A stretch of DNA of 64,000 bases from Portunus trituberculatus (Eukaryota; Arthropoda; Malacostraca; Decapoda; Portunidae), in NCBI RefSeq assembly GCF_017591435.1, contig NC_059299.1, positions 7,739,980-7,803,979 on the forward strand, given 5' to 3'. Shown piece after piece: positions 27,109 to 42,000 of the stretch. Under the pieces are notes generated by a model. It did not search any database and had not been told where the DNA came from. It was given only the letters and a program-made list of their open reading frames with translations. Every line of letters begins with the position of its first letter. Within the stretch, counting starts at the first letter, position 1. The position numbers were made by a program, and so were the translations under genes.

Positions 27109-30100
27109 AATACAAAAATGTTTTAACATTTCTTTACTGTTAGTGTTTAATTGCACTGCAATATTAATTTTTGTACCATAATTCTTTGTAGATTTTTAAT
27201 TATCTCTTGAATTTTCCCACAGAAATTGGGATACCTATAAAGCTTTCAAATGGTGATGATTAATTTTTCATGTGAAATTTAATGTTTACAAAAGGATAAT
27301 TGCTAACTAATTTTTCAGAGAATCCTCAACTGTGGAAACTTCCTCAGCTCTTCAGCAAATGCAGCAGCTGGTGAAGAGCAGCACATTGTTCTATCAGCAG
27401 CATTATTGTGCTTGTGAAGATACTGATGCCTTGTCTAGGGAGTTACTGGGTGGAGTGCTGGACACATTGCACCATCCTGCGTGTCCCCTTGACCTCAGAA
27501 TTAATTGTGGTCAACTCTTTATATTGGTTCACAATCTTGTGTCCAAGGAGAGCCTTTCACTGTTGGTTAAGAATGTACTTGATGGAGTAGGACAGTATGC
27601 AGACTTGCCATGTGTTGGACAGTTAGCTTTGATAAATGGCATCCTCTGTGTTACTCCGAGCAGAAATCTGTACTCTAAAGAGAATGACCTCTTTCTTGGT
27701 ATAGAAGTAATTCAAGCATGCCTTACTTTGGCCTCCAATACCAGTGATGGTAACATTGCCCTCAGTGCAATAAGGTTAATTCACCAATGGACCCTGCGCA
27801 CTGCAGAGGCACATCTTCGTGGCTTCCTGATGGACGATTCAAAAAGTGAATTAGATATTAACTCTCCACCTGTGTCATATTTATTAGAGTATCTTTGGTT
27901 AAGCTGGGATCATTTCCTAGACAGTGTAAAACACACAACTAAAGAAACGTTTTTGAATCTATTACGAATCCTGCAAGGTGTGGATGAAGAAAAATGCAAA
28001 CAGTATCTTCTGAATATTTGTGCCAATTTTGTGCCACAGCTGAGTGGCAGGTGGTATCGATGTAGTGCTGTGAGCTGTATGGTGCCAGTGTTGGGAGCTC
28101 AGCTCCTTTTGGACTTGTATCCTTCTCTTCCATGCACACTGATCACCTACCTCAAGGAGCCAAGCATGGCTAGCCATGCTTCAGAGTTGATACAAGCTCT
28201 TTTTATGCAGCATCTGAAAGAAGTGTCCTTAAGCCACTGGCAGGATGTGTGGCTCACAAATTTTATTGACTTATTTTCAAAAGAAATGCAACCATATGGA
28301 TATGAATCATTATTTAAGAAACTGTTATTTGCTTGTCTAGAAAGCCTTGATACAGCAGTATGCAGACTTGTTCAGTGCTCAGAAAACCCAGTAAGTGAGA
28401 AACTGTGTCTTCTCATTATGTGTGTGAAAATTGGCAGATATTCATCACAGTGGATCACAAAATGCAATGAACGATCAAAACAGCAAGATACGAACATGTG
28501 GAAAGCTGTGCTGCCTTATAGAATCATTGAACTGTGCATCTCTCACCGGGATGAGTCAGTGCAGCAGGCAGCCTTTAGCCTGTTGTGTGAAAGCCCAAAG
28601 TCAACTGAGCTGCCAGAAGCTCAGGACCTCGAGTTAATCCTGGATTACTGCAGATACAGCTTTACTTCTCACAGCCCCTCACACAGGCAGCATTTAGTGA
28701 AGAGTATGAAGAGACTTTTAGTTCGCATCAAAGAAGGTTCATTTGCTTTGATGAAATCAAATAAAATACTGAAATGTTCTGATGGATCAGTAATTGATAC
28801 TCTGTCATCTTTCTGCAATAGATTATTTACAATGATGACCCAAAGCATTGGATATGGAGCAAATGCATCTCGGAAATCAGCAGCACTGCAAGTATTGGAA
28901 CTATTCCAAGAGATTATTGTGGATGGATGTGGTGAGACTCTAAATGTTTGTCACCTTGTACAGCAGGAGGTATACCTTGATACTCTTCTTTCAATACTAG
29001 ATGACTCATTTGAGACCAACAAAGTTATAGCTCTCAAACTCTTGCAGTCATGCTTTAATGAAAAGATATTTCAACATAAGCTGGAATCTTTGTTTACTGC
29101 TGCTCTCAGCCTATCATCATCTTGCAGGCCTCCAGATTCCCTGACAGCAGCTTATGTCTTCAAGTTTTTATGTAATCATCCAACGCTTATTCAAGTAATT
29201 GGTAATTGGACTTCTGAGACTATGTCCTGTGACAGCCCCAGAAGACTTGTTTGTAAACTTTTACTGAATTGTCTCCAGAAAGAGATTAAAGTTGCACAGA
29301 AGAACTTACTGAATGCAGCAGCTTCAGGCCCCATGTACGGACTGTTACTGTGCTTAAGAATGCAGATTTCTGATTTGCCTGAGTCAGAATTCACAAATAA
29401 CCTTTCAGAGTGGGTTCATATAATACATGAGATCCTGGAAATGTGTTATAAAGTGTCTGAGTTGGTAGCTCCAGTAGTGAGAAACTCATCACCAGAAGGA
29501 CATCTACCAATGGATCTGAGTCCAGACAGTCTGGAGTCCCTCAGAGCTGCTCTTCAGGCATCTCTTGGCAACCAGCAAAGACAAGAAGAAATCACTTTGT
29601 CACAAGATTGCAGGCCTGAGGAACTTGTGAAGGCTCAGGCTATCAGTGCACAGATGGTACTGCTGTGTGCCTGGCGAAGTGTGAAGGAAGTGTCTCTGAT
29701 ATTTGGAGAACTAATCCATCAAGTTCCTCTCTCCTCCAGTGGCACTAGCTTACTTACTACAAAAGATATTGAAGATATTGGACAATATTTCTTGTCACAA
29801 TTATTAGAAACCAAACATAGAGGAGCCTTTGAACAGTCTTATGTTGGCTTTGGTCGGATTTGTCAGCGTTTATGGCAGTGTGAAGAAGAATCACTCAGAA
29901 AACTTCCAGAGAAATGGCTTATTGAAGTACTACACTCAATACAAGATAGCAGCGACACACGACTGTGTTCCACTCGTCGCAGTGCAGGAGTTCCCTTCAT
30001 AGTACAAGCAGTGCTGTCATCAGAGCCAAATGTTTGGGGAGCTGCTTGCCTCAAGAGAACCATGACTCTCCTTTTGAAACTGGCCAGTGAATCCCAGTTT

Positions 30101-32807
30101 GAAGGAAGTGATGCTAGGATTCATGCCTTCAATATCTTGAGGTCATTGTATCGAGACACAAGGCTTGGTGATCACATAATATTGTATGTATCCAATGGAG
30201 TCAAGGCTGCCCTAAGAGGATATAAAAGTAATGCTTGGGCTGAACGTAATGCAGCTTCTCTTCTGTTTGCTTCACTAGTGACACGAATGTTGGGTGTAAA
30301 GCAGACCCAAGATGACCTCAGCCGCAAGAATGCAATGTCTGCTCTCGTGTTCTTTAGGAGATACCCAGAACTCTTCAACTTCTTAAAAGATGAACTGGAT
30401 GCTGGTGCTGCTGAGATCAAAGAGGGAAGATTGGTTCCTGCATTATTCCCGACATTGCTACTGCTAGCCAGGCTCACACCAGCACCTCTTGAGGGCCGTA
30501 CATCAGCTGTTTCCATGGCCTCCTTCAGGCCTGCTATTCTACAATGTGCTACTTCTTGTGTACTCCAGTTGCGTACCCTTGCCTCACATGCCCTGGTGCC
30601 CTTGGTGGCTCCATGTCAGCTGTCTCAAGTGGTAGGCCAGCTGTGTCACCAAGCTACTTTGAAAGATCAGAATATGCTCCATGGCTCCATCCTTTGTCTA
30701 TTAAAATTGCTCAAAAGTTATATTGGAAAGGTTGAGAATGATGTTAAAGATATTGTTCAGAGTATATTTCAGATATCATGGTCTGCCACGGAGAGGAACC
30801 CATGCTTAGTGACACGCAGTTGTGCTCTAGAACTTTTTGCCTTTTTGGATGACAAATGTATGATTGATGAAACATCAGTTGAATTCAAGAATATTCATTC
30901 AAAAGCTTTATCATTCATTCATGCAGACAGTGTGTTCTTGTCTAGCCAACCTTGGTTACCACTTTGCAAGAAACAAGCCACCAGGCTTGTTTTAAGCAGT
31001 TCCATAACTGGATCATGTGACCTCCAAAATATATACAATGGTTTCATTAACAGTAACTGTTCTGATGTGCGAATGTGCACTTTGGAACATCTAGCAAGCC
31101 TTCATAATATTCCTGATTACATATTTGATATACTAATAGAAAGAATGGAAAATAAAGAGACAGATTCCACTTGCCTGCGGTTAATCTACCAGATAATGAG
31201 CAGGATTGTCCACTGTCACAGTGAACACTCACACCTCACACCCCTTCTGCTGCACTCTGTCACCAAGGCCAGAGAAGAAGCTTGCTCTGAGCTGCAGGCA
31301 GCAGTGATACACTTCAGCTCAGCTTGCATGTCCACACTATTATCTATGGTAAGTATATTAGGAATTGCCTCAACACAGATTACAATTTGTTTTGCGAAAC
31401 CCATATAATTTTTTTTCTATTAGATGCTTTTATTATAACAAGAAAAATCTGCAAATTGCATTACACTAATAACCACTCTGTCATCTTACCAGACACCTAC
31501 CCTGCACATTCAAGAAGAGTTTGGTCAGTGGTTGGATGTGATTGTGGAATTTTCAGCTAGTGAATGTGACTACGATATCCGTGTAGCTGTGGCTCAGGGC
31601 CTCACCTGGATTCTGCCTTCTCTCTTATCTCATCCATGCATCTCATGTAAGTTCCTGAAATCATACTTATGTAGATGGAATCATATATAATGATCTTGAA
31701 GTTCCTCAGGTTGTAATACATTTTTCCCTTCCTTACTTAAATCATAAAATCCAGGCAGCCATGTCACCCCTTATATAAAAATGCTAACAAAACTACTCAC
31801 CTAAACATATAATAGAGAAAGTTTGTTATTTATTGTAGCTATAGCAAGATTGAATGCCCTGGAGGTAGTGATGATGCAGCTCCAGGATGACAGCAGTGAG
31901 GTGCAAGACATAGCTGCTGAAGGGACCAGCAGCCTTGACAAACAGGATGTCTGCCTCAGTCCACCAAGAGCCATGCACAAAGTTTGCAGTTTGATTGGTA
32001 AGAAAATTTTGATTGCTAGTAAATCCAACAAAGTAGATTTAAACATTTATACATGACACAAATTTTTTTTTTTTCTTTAATGTTCTCATGTAAAATTTGT
32101 TTTCAGGCACCATTGGAACCCCAGAGGCATTGTCACTACTTGTGAAATTATGCTTGAAGGAAGATAAGCCTGAAGGCTTTGGGCTTTCACAGGTATTGTT
32201 CCATTAGTTGTTTGGAATACTGTACAAAATAATAACCTGGCAATAACTTGAAGGAAATAGAGGAATTGAGTATGTATACAATTATATTTCCTTCTAGGAT
32301 GATGACCGAGTGTTTGACAAAGGGGAAGTAAACATCTACAAGGAAACGCTGTGGTTGGCCCGAGCAGCAGCACACTCCCTCTCGAACTGTCTGTCTGTTT
32401 TTCCCCTAGTGCCAGACAAACCACTATTTCTTAGTTATTTTATTGTGCCACATATGTTCATATCAGATCACAATGAGGATTTCAGTAAGGATAAAGAATG
32501 TGCAGATGCTCAAATCTCTTCTTCCAGATTATTGGATTTGTTGGAACAAGATATCCTTTATTTGTTCAAATTGATTGCAGCAGTTACTGAAGAAGCAGTT
32601 TACTGTGTAAGGAATGCTGAGGCATTACTTGTAAAGTTAGGTTGTCGTTCAACTCTATGGAAGGTCCTTGCACATCACCACAATACTACTAGAGCTGATG
32701 ATGTAAACGTTGTGGCAGAATCTCTGAAGAGAAGCTCCATTAAGGAAACACTCTTGAATGAGATCATCTGTGATCTCTCTCATGAACAGTCAGGTGATGT
32801 CAAATGA
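25723..32807 (+). CDS. THADA: THADA / TRM732 homologue, nine coding exons, 1830 aa
   Basis: Exons: 25723-25807, 26162-26247, 26390-26502, 26587-26856, 27319-31348, 31493-31646, 31839-31997, 32107-32192, 32298-32807. All are GT-AG and total 5493 nt in one continuous frame. The start ATGG has A at -3. The protein is almost wholly alpha-helical HEAT/armadillo-like. The diagnostic DUF2428-type segment lies around residues 1000-1200 (RGAFEQSYVGFGRICQRLW; ERNAASLLFASLVTRMLGVK). THADA is about 1950 aa in humans, so the length fits. Its yeast relative Trm732 partners Trm7/FTSJ1 for 2'-O-methylation of tRNA position 32; THADA is also linked to metabolic regulation. Exon 5 alone spans residues 185-1528. 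Exon 3 has a competing upstream acceptor (exon start 26334) that would lead to an in-frame stop, so the acceptor at 26388-26389 was chosen. Confidence 0.95.
27022..27106. repeat. (AC)n microsatellite in THADA intron 4
   Basis: About 84 bases of AC repeat, 213 bases upstream of the acceptor of the 4-kb exon. Confidence 0.97.
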
Positions 32808-34301
32808 TGTGCATCATACAGTATAGGTTTTTAATATCTTGGGTTGTCATACAACCTGAAATTGTCAGTAATTGATTCAAGTACAATTATAAGGTGAAAA
32901 TGCACATTTCTTATTAATTACAGTGCACATTGCATATTTGAGTAATTATCAATGTATGCACTTCAACAGTTCTTGTGGTTTTTTATATATATTTTATATA
33001 TATTATATATTCAATCCATAATATACTTATTCACAGACCAGAACATATTAAATCCACAACTTGAATGCATCCACACTCCCACACTACACTGAGGGCACTT
33101 GATACTGATTTCATGTGTCCATAAGTAAAAATGAAACAGGTGACAGCTTTCAAAGGTTTAATTAATTAGCATTACAACACATGCCTGGTGTGGCAGGGAT
33201 GGTGCTCCCTAGTCTGAAGGTCTGGGTACACACCATAATGCTGGGAGCAGTGAGGTGCTAAAGCAATGAAGTTAATGTTGGAGGCAATTTTTTCTTAAGT
33301 TGGTGATCCATTCATACATATGCAAGTGTTGATTGATCACAACAAGAGAATGATTCTTGGTGTGAAGTTCAACTCATTATATCATGGAATTGCACAAGTC
33401 TGACCTGACTTGAAAATATTGTGCAGTAATATTTGTTATGCTAAATTATAATTTCAATTTGGGACTTGCATTTGTTACAATGTCAGAATTCAGAAAGATA
33501 TATTTTTGCATAAGTTTGAATATACAGTGTAATAGTAAATGTAAGGATGCAGCTATAGTAAGTGGTATAGAAAATTTCAAGTAACATACCATATACCACA
33601 GTTTGTACCCTTACTTCAGCATTTCCCATATCAAATTACAGAGTACTTGATGAAATAATGAATATAATCTATTCCCCACTCCGCATGAAAGGACAATATG
33701 TATCCAAGAAAATCTGTTGACCAAGCTCTCCTACACAACAGGTATATGAACTTCTAAGGTTGAAATACTGGTATGATAGAGAACAGAGTGAGCCAAAGTA
33801 GAATATGGGATACACATACAGTTAAGATGAAAGATATAGTGGTTGATGAACTGACATGTTCTTTAAAAGGTCTGACAGAGTCTGAAGAATGATTAAACAA
33901 ACAGTAGGGATTATCATCTGTAAAACAGTAAACAATATTCAGTTTTCAATATTAGATTGCTTTCAATCCATGAGAAATATATGAATAAATATGGGCATTT
34001 TCATTCACATACATCTTCAGAGCTTGTGTGTGCAGATTACATTACAGTTACATCCAGGAACATTATCATAAATCTTCAGACATAAGCTCTAAGCTTCACA
34101 GCAAACCATTCACATCTTACAGTAATAAAGACTGCAAGAATGCTGAGTATTTATGCTTCATATACTAGCAATTTTTCCAATCCAAATCATATAAAAAATA
34201 GTGAGGTGTTAAGGAGCAGGTTAGAGCAATAACACAAATCAGCACTAAACAAAAAAATATTAAAGCACATTGTTTTGTTCGAAATATCTAGCCTATAGTG
34301 T
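32808..34301. other. Convergent intergenic region, THADA / VBP1 3' ends
   Basis: AT-rich unique sequence with no supported gene. It probably contains the 3' UTRs of both convergent genes. Poly(A) sites were not assigned. Confidence 0.5.
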
Positions 34302-34457
34302 TCATTTTTCCTCTTTTCCTTGTCCTTTTGACTTGTCTTCTGTAGCTGCTTTCTGAGCCCGCCTTCTCTTCACATCCCAATTATAAATACGGGCCATGGT
34401 GACTTCTGTGGTGGTGCACTGGTTCCTGATACCAAACACAATGCGTATTAGCCACAC

Positions 34458-34555
<98 letters not shown>

Positions 34556-37500
34556 ACATGAAATCTTCCTGAAAGGAAAATTGCCCCAATACAACACACT
34601 TTATTTCATAATAGAAAGACAAATAGAAAGAAGCATCTTTATCCCCTTGCTATGGTCCATTCAAATGCTTTTAACAATGCATGGAGACTATAATGGCTGT
34701 CTTTCTCAGCCACGTGTGGTCATTCATTCCCTATCACTGGGAACAACATTGCTAACAGGTTTTAGGATCAATCAAATGCATATCATTAGCTGCATAATGA
34801 AAAAAATGTTATACTTGTATCATTCACTTACTTTGAGTGTATATACATTTCTGTAAAGAACATTCAAACTTAAAAAGCATACATTCTAAAATGTGTATTA
34901 AATGGCTAGGCTACGTATTGACTGCACATACTTACACACACACACGCATGCACAGCAATGGAACCAGATGGAGTGTCAGGATGGACACTAAGGGAATGTA
35001 GTGAGCAACTGGTAGAACCAATTTGGGATGTAATTAACAACTCTAAGGGAAGGGAAGGTACCAAAGGAATGGAAGATGAAGTACAAGGAAGAGATAGATG
35101 GGTGGATGCAGTGTATCTAGACATTAAAATAGGCCTTTGACAGAGTACCACACAGAAGACTCCTATGGAAAATAGAACAATCATGGGCGGAAATAAGGGA
35201 AATATCTTAAATTGGATGACAGATTACTTAACAGATAGGGAAATGAGTACAGTGATAAGAGATAAACCATCAAGTTGGTTCACTGTAACCAGTGGTGTAC
35301 CACAGGGTTCGGTGATGGCACCAATAAGGTTCCAAAAATATGTCAACGATATACAAGAGGATTTGTTTGCAAATGATGCCAAGCTTTTGAGACTTATAAA
35401 AAAACAAAATGATTGTATGGAATTACAGAAAGATATTGATAAGATCTGGAGATGGAGCCAGAAGTGGAAATTATAATTTAATACTAAGAAATGCCATGTA
35501 ATGGAAATGGGTGAAAGTAATAGAAGACCTACATGGGAATATAAAATGGGAGAAGAGATTATAATGAAAAGAAGAGAAGAGAAAGACCTGGGAGTGATTA
35601 TACAAGACACCCTGACTCCAGAAAGACATATAAATGGATTATTTGCTTCAACATACAAGACACTAACGAACATCAGGGTAGCATTCAATTGCATGGATAA
35701 AAGTATGATGAAAAAGATATTAACCACTATGATAAGACCTAGACTAGAATATGCATCAGTGGTATGGTTGCCATATAGGATATAGGCAGAAAGATATCAA
35801 GAAACTAGAAAGGATACAAAAGGGTTGCTACAAAGATGGTCCCTGAAATAAAAGATCTTTCCTATGAAGAAAGGCTGAAGGAGATGGAGCTACCAACTTT
35901 GAAGGATAGACGGGAAAGAGGAGACTTAATAACTATGTATAAGTTAGTAAACCGTATGGAGAAGATAAATAGACAAGACCTGGTAACACTGACGGAGCAG
36001 GGAGACGGACAAACAAGAGGACATTCCAAGAAAATCATGAAAAGTCAGTGTCATAGGAATATCAAGTAGTTCAGTTTTCCACATAGGACAGTAGACATCT
36101 GGAATGGATTAAGTGAAGAGACTATAACAGCAGAAAGTGTGCGCAAATTTAAGGAGAAGTTAGATAAGTGTAGATATGAAGACAGCTCACTATGAGCCCC
36201 GCTCAAACCCTGTAACATACAACTAGGTAAATATACACACACACACACACACACACTTACCACTCAGTGCCACTTACCTCAAAAAATCAAGATCATGTTC
36301 AACCTGTGTCAAATTCTTGGTGGCATTGCCCAAATTTTTTGACAGAAGCCCTTCAGCATCTTCCAGCCCATACTCCAGCATCACATTAGCCTGTCCACAA
36401 TAAAACAAACATTAAGATCCTGAGCAGAAAAAATCTACTTCTATATCTCAAGCACTCCTTCCATCTTAATCTTCATTTCCTATATATACTTTAAATATTC
36501 TTTTCTTTATTCATTCACTTCAAACATTAATTTACTCTTTAAAATACAGAAAGTGAAATAGAAGTTTGTACTGTTTAAAGAATACAAGCACACTGGAAGA
36601 GATGTAAGTTGAGTGGATAACTACACCTCTACAAGCACTGACACTTAGATCAAGACTTACTCCAAGCCAGAGGCACACTCTGTCAGTTGGTGGGATGTTA
36701 GCTTGCATATACACTTGATCAGACAGGAGGAAGCGAGTCTCGATTACTTCTGATGTGTCTTTTCGTGTCTTCATTTCTTTCACAATTTGTAAAGAACTCT
36801 TAATATCAGGTATCTGGGATTTTAACCTGTTGAATTGTAAAATAGTGTTAGATAAACAGAGCTAGTAGTTGGATGGTTAACCTTTCTCAATTAGAAGCAT
36901 CTAGAATAAAAAACCATTGTAAACAATCTGTTGCTGCTTCACCACAAAAAATAACTCACTTTTTTCTCCGTGCCTGAAGGTGGACCTCCATGAACTTGTA
37001 TTTGTTGAGCTGTTCATCCAGACGCTTGATGACATCCTGAGCACTGGCATTGTCCTCCTTGGCCATAAACGTGTCTACATCTTCCTGCCGGGACACAATG
37101 AGAAACCGTCATATATCATGCATGTTGAGGCTCAGGAATGCAGGGAATGCAGCTCATCTTCATCATTTCAGTTTGTCCTTACTTTGCCTTACAAGTTTTG
37201 GACAAAATATATTTGTATCAAAAGGTCTCCTCTTTATTTTCTTATAAGGATGACCTTAACCTGTCCTCATGACATTGAAAACTAAGCCTATCCAAACTTT
37301 CAATCTTGCTGGTCTCTTACAAATGATTGCTCACCTCAAATGTGGCTGGAGTGAGACTAATAAGGTTAGTTCAGAAGCAAGGAATGGCATTGAAAAATAA
37401 CAGATGATCTTGCATTGGACGCTTCTAATTGCTGACCATCAAGTGACTGGTTAGAGGATAATAAGCCCTGACACACACACTGAATAATTTCATCAAGCAC

Positions 37501-37854
37501 GGACAGTCTTCATATGTAACTATGTGAATAATTATTCCCAGAGACTTCGCCTTGCGGGAAGACTATGGCAATGCTACTACAGGGAAGGCAAGACCAGGCA
37601 GCAAGTGGGAATGCGTTGGGAGGCGTGACAGTAAGCCGTGAGTGAGGCGGCCAGCATGGTGAGGGCGAGGCATGACAGGTGGGGGAAGAGCACGTCCCCA
37701 CGCTCATGCCCGCCGTTCCTCCCTCCCCAGGTCTCGCTCACTATCACTGCATGCGCTAAAAATATCTCCAAGACCTCCTTACCACGAACTGGGCTTCTGG
37801 TATGCCCATATAGCTCTTGGTTTCAGCTAGGGGCTTGTCTGCGTCGCCGGCCAT
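34302..37854 (-). CDS. VBP1: Prefoldin subunit 3 (VBP1), five coding exons, 199 aa
   Basis: Exons on minus: 37854-37783, 37084-36960, 36826-36661, 36390-36278, 34425-34302. Phases agree, and 600 nt encode 199 aa (human VBP1 is 197). Recognisable blocks in order: GIPEAQFVEDVDTFM, RLDEQLNKYKFMEVHLQ, LKSQIPDIKSSLQIVKEM, ETRFLLSDQVYMQANIPP, TDRVCLWLGANVMLEYG, LSKNLGNATKNL, DLDFLRNQCTTTEVTMAR, IYNWDVKRR, then a Lys/Glu tail. It is an alpha-class prefoldin subunit with two coiled-coil helices around a beta hairpin. In the hexamer it delivers nascent actin and tubulin to the CCT chaperonin in the cytosol. Intron 4 (34426-36277) contains a degenerate LINE and a (TA)n tract. It lies head-to-head with MECR. 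Confidence 0.97.
34459..34553. repeat. (TA)n microsatellite near the VBP1 exon 5 acceptor
   Basis: About 94 bases of TA. On the minus strand its end lies about 34 bases upstream of exon 5. Confidence 0.97.
34955..36256 (+). mobile_element. Degenerate CR1/L2/Rex1-like LINE in VBP1 intron 4
   Basis: A 5'-truncated, internally deleted relative of the LINE at 58149-61333. Recognisable RT pieces are DGVSGWTL, DRWVDAVYLDIK, TSGVPQGSVMAP and FAND in place of FADD (35366-35377). Then come EKDLGVIIQD, RPRLEYASVVW and RRERGDLITMYKLVN. The stretch joining the GPDGVSG block to the YLDIK block is missing, and several frame breaks follow. The 3' end reads acaactaggtaaata, then (AC)n to about 36256, only about 20 bases from the VBP1 exon 4 donor. 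It is non-functional. Confidence 0.88.
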
Positions 37855-39013
<1,159 letters not shown>

Positions 39014-42000
39014 ATGCTGGCCTGCAGGAGGAGTGTTGTGCGACTCTCGTCAGGGAGGAAATTTACGTCATGCCTCGATGACAGCTCCCGGTGGCGGCGA
39101 CATTCGAGCACTGGCATGTGTCTCGAGTACAGCAGAAACGGTGACCCTGAGAAAGTGGTCGTGATGAAAGAAACAACCTTGCCGGTGCCGACTGGAAACC
39201 AGGTGAGCCCCACCCAAGGAAGGAAGCACTATATAGGAACAATCCACTCCAATGGGCGAGCTGGACGCCGCACAAAGTTACTGACACGAGGCAGCGGTTC
39301 ACTCATCCCCAACTCGGACCATTGTCTGATCCATTACCTATGACTAACGACCCATCTTGGTGATTGAACCTAGTAATTGTCAATTAAGTAAACAATTGTT
39401 TTTCTCTGATTTATCAAAATTGGGATACTATGAATTAAAATACAATATTCACCACTATTTTTTATTTAAGGATGACAATGCCTAATTTTGTCAAGCAAAT
39501 CCATACCCCAACGGTCTTGGGGGACCTGTAGGAAATCTGGGGGTTTTCGGTAGAGGAGCATTAAATCAAGTAACATGTGTTGCAGAAGAGGTTGAAAATT
39601 TACAAAATCACATGCAAGTCTCAGAAAATACATGAATTATACTTTTGACGTTGGTGGCAGTGGCAACGAGTGTTGTGTCATTGATAAGCTGCATTGCCAA
39701 TGAGCACGGAATATTTACATGTTTGTTTTTGCAGGTGTTGATGAAGATGCTAGCAGCACCTGTCAATCCGGCAGATATCAACACCATCCAAGGGGTTTAT
39801 GCTGTGCAGCCTTCACTTCCTTCCATCCCTGGCAATGAAGGTGTTGGCGAGGTGATGGCAGTTGGGGATGAGTGTGGTGAGATCCTACAGCCAGGAGACT
39901 GGGTCATTCCACGAGTCAATGCCATGGGCACCTGGAGGACACACATTGTTGCTCCACACACAGATCTTATCAAGGTTCATATTTTGATTCAACCAGCAAC
40001 TAAACTATATTTCTATGATACCTTCTTTGAATTGGCTGTGTTTTTAATTTTACAACGATGGTGAATAATCTTCAAGTACCATATAATGAACTAGAGTCAA
40101 ATCCTGATTTTCCCATGCACCAGTGATATTGGTCCATTCGTAATTTATCTTCATCCTTTTAATGATTAAGTTTACAAGGCTTGGTCCAAACCACTTCACT
40201 GCAGGTTGCAATGTACTGTACATAATGTATATGTTGCTGCCATACTCATGAATAATGTATTGATAAACTATTCATTTTTTATAATGATTGTTTTACAGGT
40301 TCCCTCCAATGCTGACATGGTGACAGCTGCCACAATAGCAGTCAATCCTGGAACAGCTTACAGGATGCTCAAAGACTTTGTTCCAATGAGTTCTGGTGAC
40401 ACAGTCATACAGAATGGGGCAAACTCTGCTGTGGGTCAGGCAGTTATTCAGGTAAGTGGGACATCCTTCAATACAGCAGTTTCAGTGTGAAGGGCCAGCA
40501 GCATGCAGAATAGTATGATGACAGTGTAGCAGAAGCGCTGAATGCACTGATTGTGATATGTATGTACTTTTTATATATTTTTTTTACATGATCTACTTTT
40601 GTGTCTGTGTTTTATCTTTCATTTTACTTTTCATTGTGTATTTACACTCAACCCACCACTATCGCACCTAATTGGTACATCAATCACCACGTGATAGCTG
40701 AATTGAAGAACCTATGGTAATAATTCAAATTGACATTAGGACCTCCAAGCTGTTATTTTTTTGTCACTTTTTGCCCAGTTTTTATATCATTCATAACATG
40801 CATTTTGAAACATTTTATTTAGCATATTTGACAACATACAAGGCGCACACCCATTTTGGCAAGTCAAACTCAGGAAAAAAAGCTTTTGATGTTTTAAGCA
40901 TATACTGTTGAAAGCAACATTACACAAGCAGAAAACATTTATGTTTCTTACACTCTTCAGGTAGTCGTCTTGCTTTCACTAGACACATAATTTTTTTCCA
41001 TAGATGGTGGCATAAAAGCCCTTGTTGCTCTGTTGCCTGGCTCCTTGGCATAATTTAACACTTGTAGTTTGTAGGTGAGTGGCTTGATCTTTTTCATCTT
41101 GCTGCCATAACGGTGAGGATGTTGTGCTTTGTTGTGATCATGAACATGTTACTACTCCACACCACTAGAGTTCCAGTCAGCTGATATTTATAAATATGCA
41201 TCACAGCCTCACAGGTTAGATTGCTTTCATTTTTATGATAATGCATTTTAAAGTGATAGTAATGATAATGCCAACAATGAAATAATGATGCATGCAGTTA
41301 GGGTGAGTAAAAATAATGGAAAAGGGTGTGTCCTATATGCCATCAAATACAGTATCTCATTGTGGATGATTATGAGCTAAGGTGGATGGGTAGATTGGGG
41401 AAATATGTGAAGAACTATTTCTCGATAAAAGATATAGAAAAACTTAACTATCACGTGACATCATAACCTGTGATTTTTTTAATGCCAGGTGTGCGGTAGT
41501 AGTAATTTCATGCATTATATGGACAAATGTGCAGCTTTTTAAGTATGTGCAATAGCTGAAGGCACAATAACAGGGAGTTAAGTGTATTTCACTTTTATTA
41601 CTTTTTTTTTATTTATTTACTTATTTCTTATCAGTTTATTTATTTACTTATTTTTTTATCAGTTTGTGTGACTGTAGTATAACAATTTCAGATTGCTGCA
41701 GCATTAGGCATTAACACCATCAATGTGGTGCGCAATCGGCCAAACATTCATCAACTCAAGGACTACTTGACAAGATTAGGAGCAACTGTCGTGGTAACTG
41801 AGGAGGAGCTCAGGCAAGTTAGGAACTAAAGTACAATCCAGCATTTGACTTGAGGTTTCAGTTTCAGATATCATTAGGACTGATACAATGAAATATGTAT
41901 AGCATCCCCATTGCAGGAGATCATTAATAAATCAGATGAAAGCTGTAACAAAACATCTGACTGTCTTGGTATTTTTGGTGTGCTGTTAGGAAGAGTGAAA

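Noticed and set aside
39645..39734. Upstream start for MECR at 39645 giving a hydrophobic leader
   Set aside because: It is intron read-through into exon 2; the 39014 exon supplies a targeting-peptide-like N-terminus with matching phase.
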